Origin: Paenibacillus castaneae
GTDB lineage: Bacteria > Bacillota > Bacilli > Paenibacillales > Paenibacillaceae
Direction: 5' to 3'
DNA length: 64,000 bases
Assembly: GCF_002884445.1 (NCBI RefSeq)
Contig: NZ_KZ614144.1
Span: 6,147,920-6,211,919, forward strand
In this document: piece by piece, positions 51,727 through 60,071 of the stretch
How positions within the stretch are numbered: position 1 is the stretch's first letter
Layout: every line of letters starts with the position of its first letter
Made by a program: the position numbers and the translations under genes
Notes under the pieces: generated by a model
What the model saw: only the letters and a program-made list of their open reading frames with translations
Database searches by the model: none
What the model was told of the DNA's origin: nothing

Positions 51727-52046
51727 CTTGTGCCCTCCTTATCCAGCGGTCCATCAGTTCGGTTATTAAGTCCATAAACAAACCGTTTGCCTCCAAAGGA
51801 TACCAACTCGACATCCTTAGCATCGCCCGGCTCAAAGCGAACGGCTGCGCCTGAAGGAATATTAAGATGCATACCGAATGCCCGCTCCCTATCGAATTGA
51901 AGAGCTGTGTTCACTTCATAGAAATGATAGTGGGAGCCCACTTGAATCGGCCTATCGCCTGTATTCAATATTTTGATGATATCCATGTTTCTCCCTTGGT
52001 TACAAATAATATCGTCCTCGAGTAAAATATACTCCCCTGGTTTCAT
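51723..52046 (-). CDS. ureB: Urease subunit beta
   Basis: Start ATG 52046 after AAAAGGAGAA. The 107-residue product has MKPGEYILLEDDI, ILNTGDRPIQVGSHYHFYEVN, LNIPSGAAVRFEPGD and SFGGKRFVYGLNN, all typical of the beta subunit. Separate gamma, beta and alpha genes indicate the three-subunit bacterial urease form. Confidence 0.97.
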   Translation of the reverse strand: MKPGEYILLEDDIICNQGRNMDIIKILNTGDRPIQVGSHYHFYEVNTALQFDRERAFGMHLNIPSGAAVRFEPGDAKDVELVSFGGKRFVYGLNNRTDGPLDKEGTR

Positions 52047-52077
52047 CGCCGTTCTCCTTTTCAATGGGATTGATTCG

Positions 52078-52380
52078 TTAGCTTATCGGATAATGAACGG
52101 TAACTAATTTGGTTCCGTCCGGGAATGTAGCTTCTACCTGAATGTCATGAATCATTTCCGGGACACCGTCCATCACATCGCTGGCGGACAATATTTCCCT
52201 TCCTATCTTCATAAGCTCAGCTACTGTTCTACCATCTCGCGCACCTTCCATGATTTCATAAGTAACTAGAGCTATCGCCTCCGGATAATTTAACTTTAAT
52301 CCTCTATTCTTCCGTCTTACTGCCAAGTCGGCTGCAACGACAATCATCAATTTCTCCTGTTCCCGAGCCGAAAGCTTCAT
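52078..52380 (-). CDS. ureA: Urease subunit gamma
   Basis: Start ATG 52380, 6 bp after AAGGAGG. The 100-residue protein MKLSAREQEKLMIVVAAD...RGLKLNYPEAIALVTYEIMEGARDG...DVMDGVPEMIHDIQVEATFPDGTKLVTVHYPI matches the family along its whole length. It is the first gene of ureABCEFGD-ureH. The urea transporter gene lies upstream but is cut off by a terminator, so ureA probably has its own promoter within 52381-52454. Confidence 0.97.
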   Translation of the reverse strand: MKLSAREQEKLMIVVAADLAVRRKNRGLKLNYPEAIALVTYEIMEGARDGRTVAELMKIGREILSASDVMDGVPEMIHDIQVEATFPDGTKLVTVHYPIS

Positions 52381-52454
52381 TCCAATCCTCCTTAGACACA
52401 GTGAGTTCAACAAGCATCATTATTTCCTTAATTTAGTCAAACATTCAGAATTAC

Positions 52455-52497
52455 AAAAAAAGAAGCTGACACTATTGATCGAATAGATGTCAGCTTG
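52455..52497 (-). terminator. Intrinsic terminator between the urea transporter and ureA
   Basis: AAGCTGACA (52463-52471) and TGTCAGCTT (52488-52496) pair around a 16-nt loop and seven T follow on the minus strand. It could give partial read-through to ureABC. Confidence 0.8.
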
Positions 52498-52515
52498 AAA
52501 GGATATAAGCTTCGT

Positions 52516-53466
52516 TCAATATTTGGGCAGCACATTCCGTGCAGCGATCATGATCCACGTAACAAGTACAAAAGGCATTGTTAAAGCTGGCAGTCCATAG
52601 GGGTTAAGCCATGTTCCAAGCCCTGCTGCAACAGGTACTGTAAGCATCGCAGCCACAATTCCCATCCAGATTCTCATCCCTTTCGCAGTATTGAAAACAA
52701 CCGCGACCGCCAATATAGTCAATACAGCGTTAAACCCATAGAGACCTAGATTCAGCATATTAATTTCAGCGCCTAAGCCATAAGCTGTCAGCCACCCAAT
52801 CGCCGTCCCTGCTATCGCACACAGTCCCAGCCTCCAACTGGCCCAACAAATGGCGATCAGAATCAATATTCCGGATGCCCAATATTCCACGAAATAGATT
52901 TGTCCAATTCCGTCTATCAACCCGTCGCTCCATTCAATGGTGCCTTCTTCAAAATTCGGATTCAAGCTGGTAATATCCTGCGGCTTCAATGCGGGACTTA
53001 ATTTGACGAAATTGAGATGGAAAGAAGCGAGCAACCAAAGCCACGTATGTAAAATATAGGGCAAGGTTAGCGAAGGAAGCCCGGTATTTCGCAAAATATG
53101 CATGATAGCGGCTGTTACAAGCGCTGTAACGGCTGCTCCGATAATGGCGAATGCCCATTTCTGACTGCCTTCTAAATATAACGACAACGCCAAGCCAGTT
53201 AACACAGAATTATATCCAAATATCCCCTGGACAACTACAGTCTTATCCTTCGCGCCAACAAAACCAATCCACGTCCCTATTAAAGCGGATATCAGAGTGA
53301 TGATGCCGAGTGAATAATTGGCGATGGTTATAGCCATAAGAATGATCAAGCCTGTGATCGCATTCTCAATCAATACGACTTGAGATATGCCTTTGAATAC
53401 GGCCACAATGAATAACCATCGCTTATCTTCTATTTTTCCCTTATTCCTGCTCTTGCTGCTCTGCAT
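52516..53466 (-). CDS. Urea transporter (UT family)
   Basis: A 316-residue membrane protein with two homologous halves, each carrying the UT signature: NTGLPSLTLPYILHTW in the first and NPYGLPALTMPFVLVTW in the second. The channel asparagine segments GYNSVLTGLALSLY and GFNAVLTILAVAVV are also duplicated. It would facilitate urea entry for the downstream urease. The position directly upstream of ureA supports this. Confidence 0.93.
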   Translation of the reverse strand: MQSSKSRNKGKIEDKRWLFIVAVFKGISQVVLIENAITGLIILMAITIANYSLGIITLISALIGTWIGFVGAKDKTVVVQGIFGYNSVLTGLALSLYLEGSQKWAFAIIGAAVTALVTAAIMHILRNTGLPSLTLPYILHTWLWLLASFHLNFVKLSPALKPQDITSLNPNFEEGTIEWSDGLIDGIGQIYFVEYWASGILILIAICWASWRLGLCAIAGTAIGWLTAYGLGAEINMLNLGLYGFNAVLTILAVAVVFNTAKGMRIWMGIVAAMLTVPVAAGLGTWLNPYGLPALTMPFVLVTWIMIAARNVLPKY

Positions 53467-53626
53467 GATTTATCCCTCTATTTCAGTGGAATGACTGTAA
53501 TCATTTTATCCCCTGCCATAGTCTTACATACATGTTTAAACAATCTGCATGAAACGATACGATAATGCTCAAGCTACCTGTTAGCGCTCTAATGAGTGCT
53601 TCAATATACCAGGAGGCGATAAACAA

Positions 53627-53851
53627 ATGGCAAAACCGGATAATCGAGCAGATAATGTTGAGCATTTACAGCAAAGTATTCAGAATACTGAGGAAAACCT
53701 TAATGAAGCTGAAGGTTATTTAAACGAATTTTCCTCGGAAATCAGCCGCGAGGAAATAAACCAAATCGAAGAAAAGAATGAACGCCGCAGAGCTAGTATC
53801 AGCGGCTTTCGTGAAGAAGTGAAGGACGAGGCAGAACATTCCGGGGAGTAG
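53627..53851 (+). CDS. tlp: Small acid-soluble spore protein Tlp
   Basis: AGGAGGCG precedes ATG 53627. The 74-residue hydrophilic protein matches B. subtilis Tlp: KPDNRADNVEHLQQSIQNTEENLNEAE in the first half and EKNERRRASISGFREEVKDEAEHS in the second. Tlp is made in the forespore and belongs to the minor SASP. A weak sigma-G-like promoter is possible (GCATGA near 53549 and CAAGCTA about 17 bp later), but I cannot confirm it. A terminator follows. This gene is the best evidence for an endospore former. Confidence 0.9.
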   Translation: MAKPDNRADNVEHLQQSIQNTEENLNEAEGYLNEFSSEISREEINQIEEKNERRRASISGFREEVKDEAEHSGE

Positions 53852-53862
53852 GTAGGCAATAC

Positions 53863-53905
53863 AAACGGCGTTCCAACTCCAAAGCGGAGCAGGAACGCCG
53901 TTTCT
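53863..53905 (+). terminator. Intrinsic terminator of tlp
   Basis: AAACGGCGTTCC and GGAACGCCGTTT form a perfect 12-bp stem around a 17-nt loop; TTTCTG follows. Confidence 0.85.
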
Positions 53906-53989
53906 GCGACATGTAATCCATTGGGATTGGACGTTATTGTTATGCAAGGAGTATTCTTATTAAGGATACGAAAATAAGGAGAGCATTTC

Positions 53990-55192
53990 ATGCCATATAT
54001 CGAATTTGGTACAGCTGCTTATCGCCGGACATTTTTTAGCATGCTGCTGGGAAGTACCGTTACATTTGCCATTTTGTATAGTCCACAGACGTTAATTCAT
54101 ACTTTTTCAAACCAATTTAACATACCCCCGTCTACTGCAAGCTTTACTATTTCTTTTGCTACGTTCGCATTAGCTGTCAGTATGCTGTTTGTTACTGTAT
54201 TCTCTAATGCCTGGGGACGAAAACGAATCATGGGTGCTTCCTTACTGTCTGCATCCATATTAAACATTGCCATTGCTTTCAGTCCTCATTTTCAAACTCT
54301 CGTTTTTTTGAGGGTCCTACAAGGAATCGCTATGAGTGGATTTCCAGCTATCGCTATGACGTACTTAGGTGAAGAGATTTCTCCAAAGCATATAGGAAGG
54401 ATTATGGGAATTTATGTAGGCGGTTCTGCTTTGGGTGCGTTTATTGGCAGACTAATTGTCAGTACTTTAACTGATTTCTTCTCATGGAAAATAGCAGTAT
54501 TGGTATTAGGACTATTTTGTTTATTGTGCAGCTTATTATTTTTAGTTTATTTGCCAGAATCCCAAAACTTCAAAAAAATAAACTTTTCATTAACGAATTG
54601 GACGTCTGGCATTTCAAGCGGGCTAAAAAACAAACACTTATTTTATATTTATGGAATGGGCTTTCTATTACTCGGTGTCTATGTGGCCTTATTTAATTAT
54701 ATTAGCTTTCCATTATCGAAACCGCCGTACCATTTAAGCCAAACGTGGATTGGCTTTCTGTTTGTTTGTCAATTGGCAGGCTCATGGAGTTCATATTATT
54801 TCGGGATGCTTACAGAAAGATATTCACGTGCCATTTTAATGATTTGGGCTATTGTAATGGCTTTGATCGGTTCTTTAATGACACTATCCAGTAATATTTA
54901 TATTCTCATTATTGGATTAATTTTATTTGCATCGGGATTCCTTGCCGGCCATAGCGTAGCAAGCGGCTGGATAGGAAGGATTTCGCCCCCTCGTTCAAAA
55001 GCATACGCTTCATCGTTATACTTATTGTTCTACTATACCGGCTCTAGTCTAATCGGCTGGTCTGGGGGGCTTTTTTTAAGCCATTCTGGTTGGGGTGGAG
55101 TTATTTGGATGGTTTGCGGTTTATTAATCTTGACTGGCTTCCTTGTCATTATGCTTAACCGCTCACTTCGATTATCACAGACTGACAAATGA
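53990..55192 (+). CDS. MFS transporter (YybF/YgaY-like)
   Basis: A 400-residue, 12-helix permease. The helix 2-3 loop motif is degenerate (FSNAWGRKRIMGAS), with RVLQGIAMSGFPAIAMTYLGEEISPKHIGRIMGIYVGGSALGAFIGR in the middle, as in Bacillus YybF and related inner-membrane transporters. The DNA is noticeably more AT-rich than its neighbours and uses more A/T-ending codons, which might reflect transfer. ATAAGGAGAGC precedes ATG 53990. Substrate unknown. Confidence 0.88.
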   Translation: MPYIEFGTAAYRRTFFSMLLGSTVTFAILYSPQTLIHTFSNQFNIPPSTASFTISFATFALAVSMLFVTVFSNAWGRKRIMGASLLSASILNIAIAFSPHFQTLVFLRVLQGIAMSGFPAIAMTYLGEEISPKHIGRIMGIYVGGSALGAFIGRLIVSTLTDFFSWKIAVLVLGLFCLLCSLLFLVYLPESQNFKKINFSLTNWTSGISSGLKNKHLFYIYGMGFLLLGVYVALFNYISFPLSKPPYHLSQTWIGFLFVCQLAGSWSSYYFGMLTERYSRAILMIWAIVMALIGSLMTLSSNIYILIIGLILFASGFLAGHSVASGWIGRISPPRSKAYASSLYLLFYYTGSSLIGWSGGLFLSHSGWGGVIWMVCGLLILTGFLVIMLNRSLRLSQTDK

Positions 55193-55231
55193 ATCTATTG
55201 ATGAGTCAAACTTATCATTCCTCCAAATTTT

Positions 55232-55263
55232 TAAGGGCAGCCTCATGGGCTGTCCTTTTTTTA
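55232..55263 (+). terminator. Intrinsic terminator of the MFS gene
   Basis: AAGGGCAGCC and GGGCTGTCCTT pair around TCAT, followed by seven T. Confidence 0.88.
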
Positions 55264-55270
55264 TTACTTA

Positions 55271-55331
55271 TTGACAGCTCTTCCAGCGCCCATTATAATG
55301 ATCAATGAAATGAATATGATAATCATTCTCA
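55271..55331 (+). promoter_or_regulatory. Consensus sigma-A promoter with Fur box
   Basis: A perfect TTGACA (55271-55276), 17-bp spacer and perfect TATAAT (55294-55299) are followed by TGAATATGATAATCATTCTCA (55311-55331), a Fur box that would cover the start site. The promoter lies 136 bp before the siderophore-binding gene. Confidence 0.88.
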
Positions 55332-55434
55332 GCTTCTAGTCCCGCTCCTTGCAGCTCGAGCAGTTGGCACACCATTGACGAGAATTGAATTATCGATAAA
55401 AATTAGCACGCGATGCTAAAGGGAGAGTCATCTT

Positions 55435-56406
55435 ATGAAAAAGCTGTTTATTCCGTTATCTTTAGTTCTTGTACTTCTACTTAGCGCTTGCGGCGGCAAC
55501 TCTACGAACATCGCCAACACTGCAGGCAACTCGTCTTCCCCTGCACCGACAGATTCGGCATCAGCATCCAACGATTCATCCGCCGAATCCGGTACGTTTA
55601 TTTATCAATCCGAGGATGGGCCGGTTGAGGTTCCGAAAAACCCGCAGCGCGTCGTTGTTATTACAAGGTTTCTAACTGGCAACGTCATGTTGCTTGGTGT
55701 GCCTTTAGTCGGCGTGGATGAGATGTCCAAAACCAATCCGAAGTTCGAAGAGGAGCTGAAGGACGTTGAGACTGTTACAGACGAAAGTCTTGAGAAGATC
55801 ATCGAGCTGCAGCCGGATCTTATTATCGGACTCTCGGACATCAAAAACATCGACAAATTCAAGAAAATCGCTCCAACGGTCACTTATACTTATGGAAAAG
55901 TCGATTACTTAACACAGCAATTGGAAATCGGAAAATTGCTGAACAAGGAGAAAGAAGCGCAAGCGTGGGTCGATGATTTCACTAAGCGTGTCACAGATGC
56001 CGGAGAAAAAATCAAAGCGAAGATCGGTGAAAATGCAACGGTATCGGTCATCGAGACCTTCAATAAGCAGCTTTATGTCTACGGCGATAACTTTGGCCGC
56101 GGCACCGAAATCCTCTATCAGGGATTTGGCCTTGCCATGCCGGAGAAAGTTAAGTCAGCTACACAGAAAGAAGGCTACTTTGCCGTGTCGTCGGAAGTTT
56201 TGAAGGACTACTTCGGCGATTACGTAATATTCAGCAAGAATGAAGATGAAGACAATTCATTCCAGAATACTGAAACGTACAAGAACATTCCCGCGGTCAA
56301 GAACAATCAAGTGTACGAGGCCAACGCGAAAGCATTCTACTTTAATGATCCGCTGAGCATGGAATACCAGTTGGAATTTTTCATTAAAAGCTTTCTTGGG
56401 GAGTAA
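55435..56406 (+). CDS. Orphan iron-siderophore substrate-binding lipoprotein
   Basis: A 323-residue lipoprotein (LLLSAC, Cys19) with a Ser/Ala-rich linker. It is a close paralogue of the binding protein at 40577, sharing YQSE-GPVEVP, ESLEKIIELQPDLIIGLSDIKNI, IAPTVTYTYGKVDYLTQQLEIGKL, QLYVYGDNFGRGTEILYQ and the C-terminal NDPLSMEYQLEFF. No permease or ATPase gene is next to it. It probably delivers a related siderophore to the permeases at 41514-43528, as seen with multiple binding proteins sharing one Fhu permease. Iron control from the Fur promoter upstream. Confidence 0.92.
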   Translation: MKKLFIPLSLVLVLLLSACGGNSTNIANTAGNSSSPAPTDSASASNDSSAESGTFIYQSEDGPVEVPKNPQRVVVITRFLTGNVMLLGVPLVGVDEMSKTNPKFEEELKDVETVTDESLEKIIELQPDLIIGLSDIKNIDKFKKIAPTVTYTYGKVDYLTQQLEIGKLLNKEKEAQAWVDDFTKRVTDAGEKIKAKIGENATVSVIETFNKQLYVYGDNFGRGTEILYQGFGLAMPEKVKSATQKEGYFAVSSEVLKDYFGDYVIFSKNEDEDNSFQNTETYKNIPAVKNNQVYEANAKAFYFNDPLSMEYQLEFFIKSFLGE

Positions 56407-56419
56407 TCATTCTTAATAC

Positions 56420-56454
56420 AGAGCATGGCGAAATTATCGCCATGCTCTTTTTTT
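56420..56454 (+). terminator. Intrinsic terminator of the second binding-protein gene
   Basis: AGAGCATGGCGA and TCGCCATGCTCT form a perfect 12-bp stem around AAATTA-type loop; seven T follow. Confidence 0.9.
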
Positions 56455-56485
56455 ATGTTCGAAGTTCAATAGATGGGAGATGTCA

Positions 56486-56842
56486 TTATGGGGTGTCCTT
56501 TTTACTTGTTGTATATAGTTTCCCCCACTCCCCCATACTCTCCAATATAGGGATAAAGGATCTCCCTGCATGTGTAAGGGAGTATTCTACTTTTGGAGGC
56601 ACTTCCTGATACACTTTCCTATGCAACATTTGATCTTTTTCTAATTCTCTCAGTTGATTGGTCAGTATTCCTTTTGATATGCCAGGCAACAATCTTTGCA
56701 GCTCACCAAATCTCCTTGTCTGCTTCAAATGCCAAAGAATAATAATTTTCCATTTCCCTGCAATGACATTTTGCGCTTCCGTAACAGGGCAAACCTCAAT
56801 TTGCTCCTCGGGAATTTCTCCCTCGAATGAAGTTCGAGCCAT
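56486..56842 (-). CDS. HxlR family transcriptional regulator
   Basis: A 118-residue winged helix: EAQNVIAGKWKIIILWHLKQTRRFGELQRLLPGISKGILTNQLRELEKDQML with the wing RKVYQEVPPKVEYSLTHAG. A single N-terminal cysteine (IEVCPVTEA) is in the position used for thiol sensing by YodB and HypR. Divergent from a NAD(P)-binding oxidoreductase with repeated TGACTA elements between, hence likely its regulator, responding to quinones or electrophiles. Confidence 0.9.
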   Translation of the reverse strand: MARTSFEGEIPEEQIEVCPVTEAQNVIAGKWKIIILWHLKQTRRFGELQRLLPGISKGILTNQLRELEKDQMLHRKVYQEVPPKVEYSLTHAGRSFIPILESMGEWGKLYTTSKKDTP

Positions 56843-56878
56843 ATGCCATTCCCCTCCTTCCTTATGGTTCTATTTTTA

Positions 56879-56921
56879 TGACTAGGTTATAAAAAAGTGA
56901 CTACTTACAAAATTCTGACTA
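56879..56921. promoter_or_regulatory. Three TGACTA elements in the HxlR/oxidoreductase divergent region
   Basis: TGACTA occurs at 56879, 56898 and 56916, spaced 19 and 18 bp, close to two helical turns, so on one face of the DNA. The second is part of AGTGACTACTTAC, a YodB/HxlR-like half palindrome. Confidence 0.5.
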
Positions 56922-56984
56922 ATGCAATAATATAGGACCATAGCTTGGAATACAAACCTTAGATATAAATTGGAGGAATTCATA

Positions 56985-57626
56985 ATGAAAATCGGAGTCA
57001 TTGGCGCAAACGGAAAAATTGGAAGTCTTATTATGAAAGAAGCTATGCATAGAGGATATGAAGTAACAGCAATCGTGAGGAATGCCTCAAAAATCATAGA
57101 ATCAAATATTAACGTTCTTGAAAAAGATATTTTCAATCTTACTTCAGCAGATCTAAAATTATTTGACGTTGTTGTAAGTACCTTTAAAGCAGCCGATGGA
57201 GAAGAACATTTATATGTCGAATCTGGTAGAGCCCTGATTCAAGCACTGAAAGATGCCCCAAATACTAAATTAATCGTAGTGGGAGGAGCAGGAAGTCTCT
57301 TTGTGGATGAAGAAAAAACAATTAAACTGATGGACACGCCTGATTTCCCGAATTTTGTTTATCCTACTGCATCCAATGCCGCGAAACAACTTGGGGAATT
57401 ACAACAAACAGATTCGATCACATGGACTTATATGAGCCCTGCTGGCTTTTTTGACCCCGAAGGGAAAAGAACTGGCTCCTATACGGTAGGCAAAGATCAT
57501 GTCATCTTAAATAGTAAGGGTCAAAGCTATATTAGTTATGCTGACTACGCTGTCGCTGTACTTGATGAAATTGAAAAGCCGCAGCATGTTAATGAAAGGT
57601 TTACACTTGTTGGTGAAGCAGAATAA
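56985..57626 (+). CDS. NAD(P)-dependent oxidoreductase, atypical SDR (NmrA/YwnB-like)
   Basis: Start ATG 56985, 9 bp after TTGGAGGA. The 213-residue protein has the Rossmann start MKIGVIGANGKIGSLIMKEAMHRGYEVTAIVRN, KLIVVGGAGSLFVDE, and a C-terminal SYADYAVAVLDEIEKPQHVNERFTLVG, as in YwnB and other NAD(P)H-binding proteins. No Tyr-x-x-x-Lys catalytic motif. Some relatives are quinone or flavin reductases. Divergent HxlR is the likely control. Confidence 0.85.
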   Translation: MKIGVIGANGKIGSLIMKEAMHRGYEVTAIVRNASKIIESNINVLEKDIFNLTSADLKLFDVVVSTFKAADGEEHLYVESGRALIQALKDAPNTKLIVVGGAGSLFVDEEKTIKLMDTPDFPNFVYPTASNAAKQLGELQQTDSITWTYMSPAGFFDPEGKRTGSYTVGKDHVILNSKGQSYISYADYAVAVLDEIEKPQHVNERFTLVGEAE

Positions 57627-57666
57627 ACGATTCGAAACGAAAGCAGAAATGAAATATGTTACGCAA

Positions 57667-57694
57667 ATAAGGGCACCCTTTGGGGTGCCCTTAT
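57667..57694. terminator. Bidirectional terminator between oxidoreductase and pupG
   Basis: ATAAGGGCACCC and GGGTGCCCTTAT form a perfect 12-bp stem around TTTG. Confidence 0.85.
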
Positions 57695-57754
57695 CATTCA
57701 GCAATTGAATATGGAGCAAAGACAGCATTTACATCTGCTGCTCCATCAACCAGC

Positions 57755-58573
57755 TTACATTTCTTTCAAAACGCCTTTTACAAGCTGAGTAAACTTAGTT
57801 CTGACCTGGCTAGCCACCTCAAGAACCTCATCATGATTCAGCGGTTGATCCAGAATGCCGCATGCCATATTGGTTAGGCAAGAAATACCGAGCACGCGAA
57901 GTTTCGCATGTGTCGCTACGATAGCTTCAGGAACCGTTGACATGCCTACAGCATCTGCACCCATTGTACGAATCATCCGAATTTCAGCAGGCGTTTCATA
58001 AGCAGGGCCCGTCCACCAAGCATATACCCCTTGCTGCAGGTCCGTTCCTTGTTCTTTGCCCACTTTAAGTGCAAGCTGTCTCAGCTCCGCATTATACACT
58101 TGGGACAAATCTGGGAATCGAGTTCCCAAGGCGTCATTATTACGGCCTATTAATGGATTGTTAGCCACTAAATTAATGTGATCCGTGATGAGCATTAGAT
58201 CACCTGGTTTAAAGCTTGTATTAACAGCACCACAAGCATTTGTAATTAATACACTCTCAACTCCAAGTGCTTTCATTACGCGAACTGGAAAAGTAACCTC
58301 GTCCAACGTATATCCTTCATAGTAGTGAAAACGCCCTTTCATAGCGACGACGACTTTACCTTCTATCTCGCCAATAACCAATTCATTTGCGTGACCAACC
58401 GCCTCTGATTTGGCAAAATGAGGAATTTGGTTGTATGGAATAACTGTTGCGTTTTGAATTTCATCTGCTAGTCCGCCTAGACCTGAACCGAGAATCATGC
58501 CGACGGTAGGACGCAGTTTCGTTTTATCCAAAATAAATTCTGTTGCTTCCGAAATCTCATGTAGTTGATGCAT
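57755..58573 (-). CDS. pupG: Purine nucleoside phosphorylase (PNP-II type)
   Basis: A 272-residue trimeric-type phosphorylase for guanosine and inosine. Conserved blocks: MILGSGLGGLADEI (phosphate), HFAKSEAVGHANELVIGEIEGK (with His86-type ligand in KGRFHYYEGY), VLITNACGAVNTSFKPGDLMLITDHIN, AWWTGPAYETPAEIRMIRTMGADAVGMSTVPEAIVA (purine pocket with catalytic Glu and Met) and LTNMACGILDQPLNHDEVLE (Asn). CAGGGAGGC precedes the ATG. Monocistronic here, without deoB or drm. Confidence 0.96.
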   Translation of the reverse strand: MHQLHEISEATEFILDKTKLRPTVGMILGSGLGGLADEIQNATVIPYNQIPHFAKSEAVGHANELVIGEIEGKVVVAMKGRFHYYEGYTLDEVTFPVRVMKALGVESVLITNACGAVNTSFKPGDLMLITDHINLVANNPLIGRNNDALGTRFPDLSQVYNAELRQLALKVGKEQGTDLQQGVYAWWTGPAYETPAEIRMIRTMGADAVGMSTVPEAIVATHAKLRVLGISCLTNMACGILDQPLNHDEVLEVASQVRTKFTQLVKGVLKEM

Positions 58574-58831
58574 ATAAGAAATGCCTCCCTGATTTTTTTA
58601 TAGGACTTTAAATACCCTAATATTATAGCGCACACACTATGTTAATAATAGTCTCTCAACACGACATGCATAATTGCCAAATAACATCGCATTCGTTGGT
58701 TAATCCAAGCAATCCACACTTAGGAGGATAAATTTTAAAACCCTAATGCAGGTGTTCCTATTCACCAACTCTCGCTATAGGCATATATGTGTAAGATCGT
58801 TGCATTAACTAATTAGCGGGAGGCAATATAT

Positions 58832-60055
58832 ATGCCCAATTTGTATGGTCAAAATCAGCGTCAGCAATCGCCTTACCAGCTGCCGAATCAAGCTGGCAAT
58901 GCTGATAATCCAATCGGACGCTATTACATGGTTTTTCATTGGAACCGATTGGACTGGAACTTTCCAGACCTCAACATGAAACAAGATTTTGAAACGAACC
59001 AATATTGGAAGAAGGCAATGCCTGCCGGAGTAAAAGTAGACCAGCAAGGCCATTATTATGTCTCGGTGCCACGCTGGTCCGAGGGCATTCCTTCGACCAT
59101 GAATCGAATCGTTATGAAGGACGGGAAACCATTATTGGAGGCTTTCCCGAGCTGGGAATGGAATCAGGCAGGCGATGTAGATGTGCTTCAATCGGTTTTA
59201 GGCTATGAAATTGATGAGAATAACCGGATGTGGCTGCTGGACCAAGGAAAGATAGATTATGCCCCTTCCCCGGAAGGGTCGCAGAAGCTGATCGTCTGGG
59301 ATTTGAACACCAACCGCTTGATCGACTCTATTGTTATTCCGGATGAGATCGCGCCATATCGGACCTCTTTTTTAAATGATGTGGTCGTGGATAATAAGAA
59401 CGGTTTTGTCTATATGACCGATTCCGGCTGCGGCTCGCCGGATCACCCGATTGCCGGCGGAATTATTGTGTACAACATGAGGACGAGAACACTCCGGCGG
59501 GTACTCGATCAGCATTACAGTACACAGGATTTCCCCGATTTTCAATTCGATATCGACACTAAGCCGGTATACAAAGATAAGCCGATTCGAATAGGAGCAG
59601 ATGGCATCGCCTTATCCGCAGACCGCTCCATCTTGTATTATTGTGTGGTAACAGGGCGCAATCTCTACGCGGTGGATACTTCGTGGCTAAGAAATTTCAA
59701 TATGCCGCAGGAGGAGATTAAGCGGGCTGTTCGGACCATCGGCAGCAAGCGCACGACAACCGATGGAATGCACGCGGATAATAAGGGCAATGTCTTTTAC
59801 ACGATGCTCGAAGGCAAAGGAGTTGGCTTCTATCGGCCACTGGACAATGCATTCCATGATTTTGTATCAGATGATTGGATGCTTTGGGTGGATGGGGTCG
59901 CCTTTGATCAGAAGGGATCTATTATCTTCAACAATAACCGGCTTCATGAGATGTTTGGGGGTTACGAGATCGATTGGAATTATCCTTACAATTTAATAAT
60001 TTGGAAAGCATTTGTTGGGCAAGGCGTGAAGTCATATTTGTACGCAGACTCTTAG
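58832..60055 (+). CDS. Yellow/major royal jelly-like protein (L-dopachrome tautomerase-related)
   Basis: GCGGGAGGC precedes ATG 58832. The 407-residue protein is a six-bladed propeller of the MRJP/Yellow family: YYVSVPRWSEGIPSTMNRI, VLGYEIDENNRMWLLDQG, FLNDVVVDNKNGFVYMTDSG, GADGIALSADRSILYYCVVTGRNLYAVDT and TTDGMHADNKGNVFYTMLEGKGVGFYRP. The N-terminal 27 residues are Gln/Asn-rich and there is no signal peptide. Bacterial members are widespread in Bacillales but no reaction is proven. Single gene. Confidence 0.85.
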   Translation: MPNLYGQNQRQQSPYQLPNQAGNADNPIGRYYMVFHWNRLDWNFPDLNMKQDFETNQYWKKAMPAGVKVDQQGHYYVSVPRWSEGIPSTMNRIVMKDGKPLLEAFPSWEWNQAGDVDVLQSVLGYEIDENNRMWLLDQGKIDYAPSPEGSQKLIVWDLNTNRLIDSIVIPDEIAPYRTSFLNDVVVDNKNGFVYMTDSGCGSPDHPIAGGIIVYNMRTRTLRRVLDQHYSTQDFPDFQFDIDTKPVYKDKPIRIGADGIALSADRSILYYCVVTGRNLYAVDTSWLRNFNMPQEEIKRAVRTIGSKRTTTDGMHADNKGNVFYTMLEGKGVGFYRPLDNAFHDFVSDDWMLWVDGVAFDQKGSIIFNNNRLHEMFGGYEIDWNYPYNLIIWKAFVGQGVKSYLYADS

Positions 60056-60071
60056 CCTTTGGGAGAAAGCC

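Noticed and set aside
53467..53626. TnrA box before the urea transporter gene
   Set aside because: TGTAAGA on the minus strand matches the left half, but the right half TNACA is missing.
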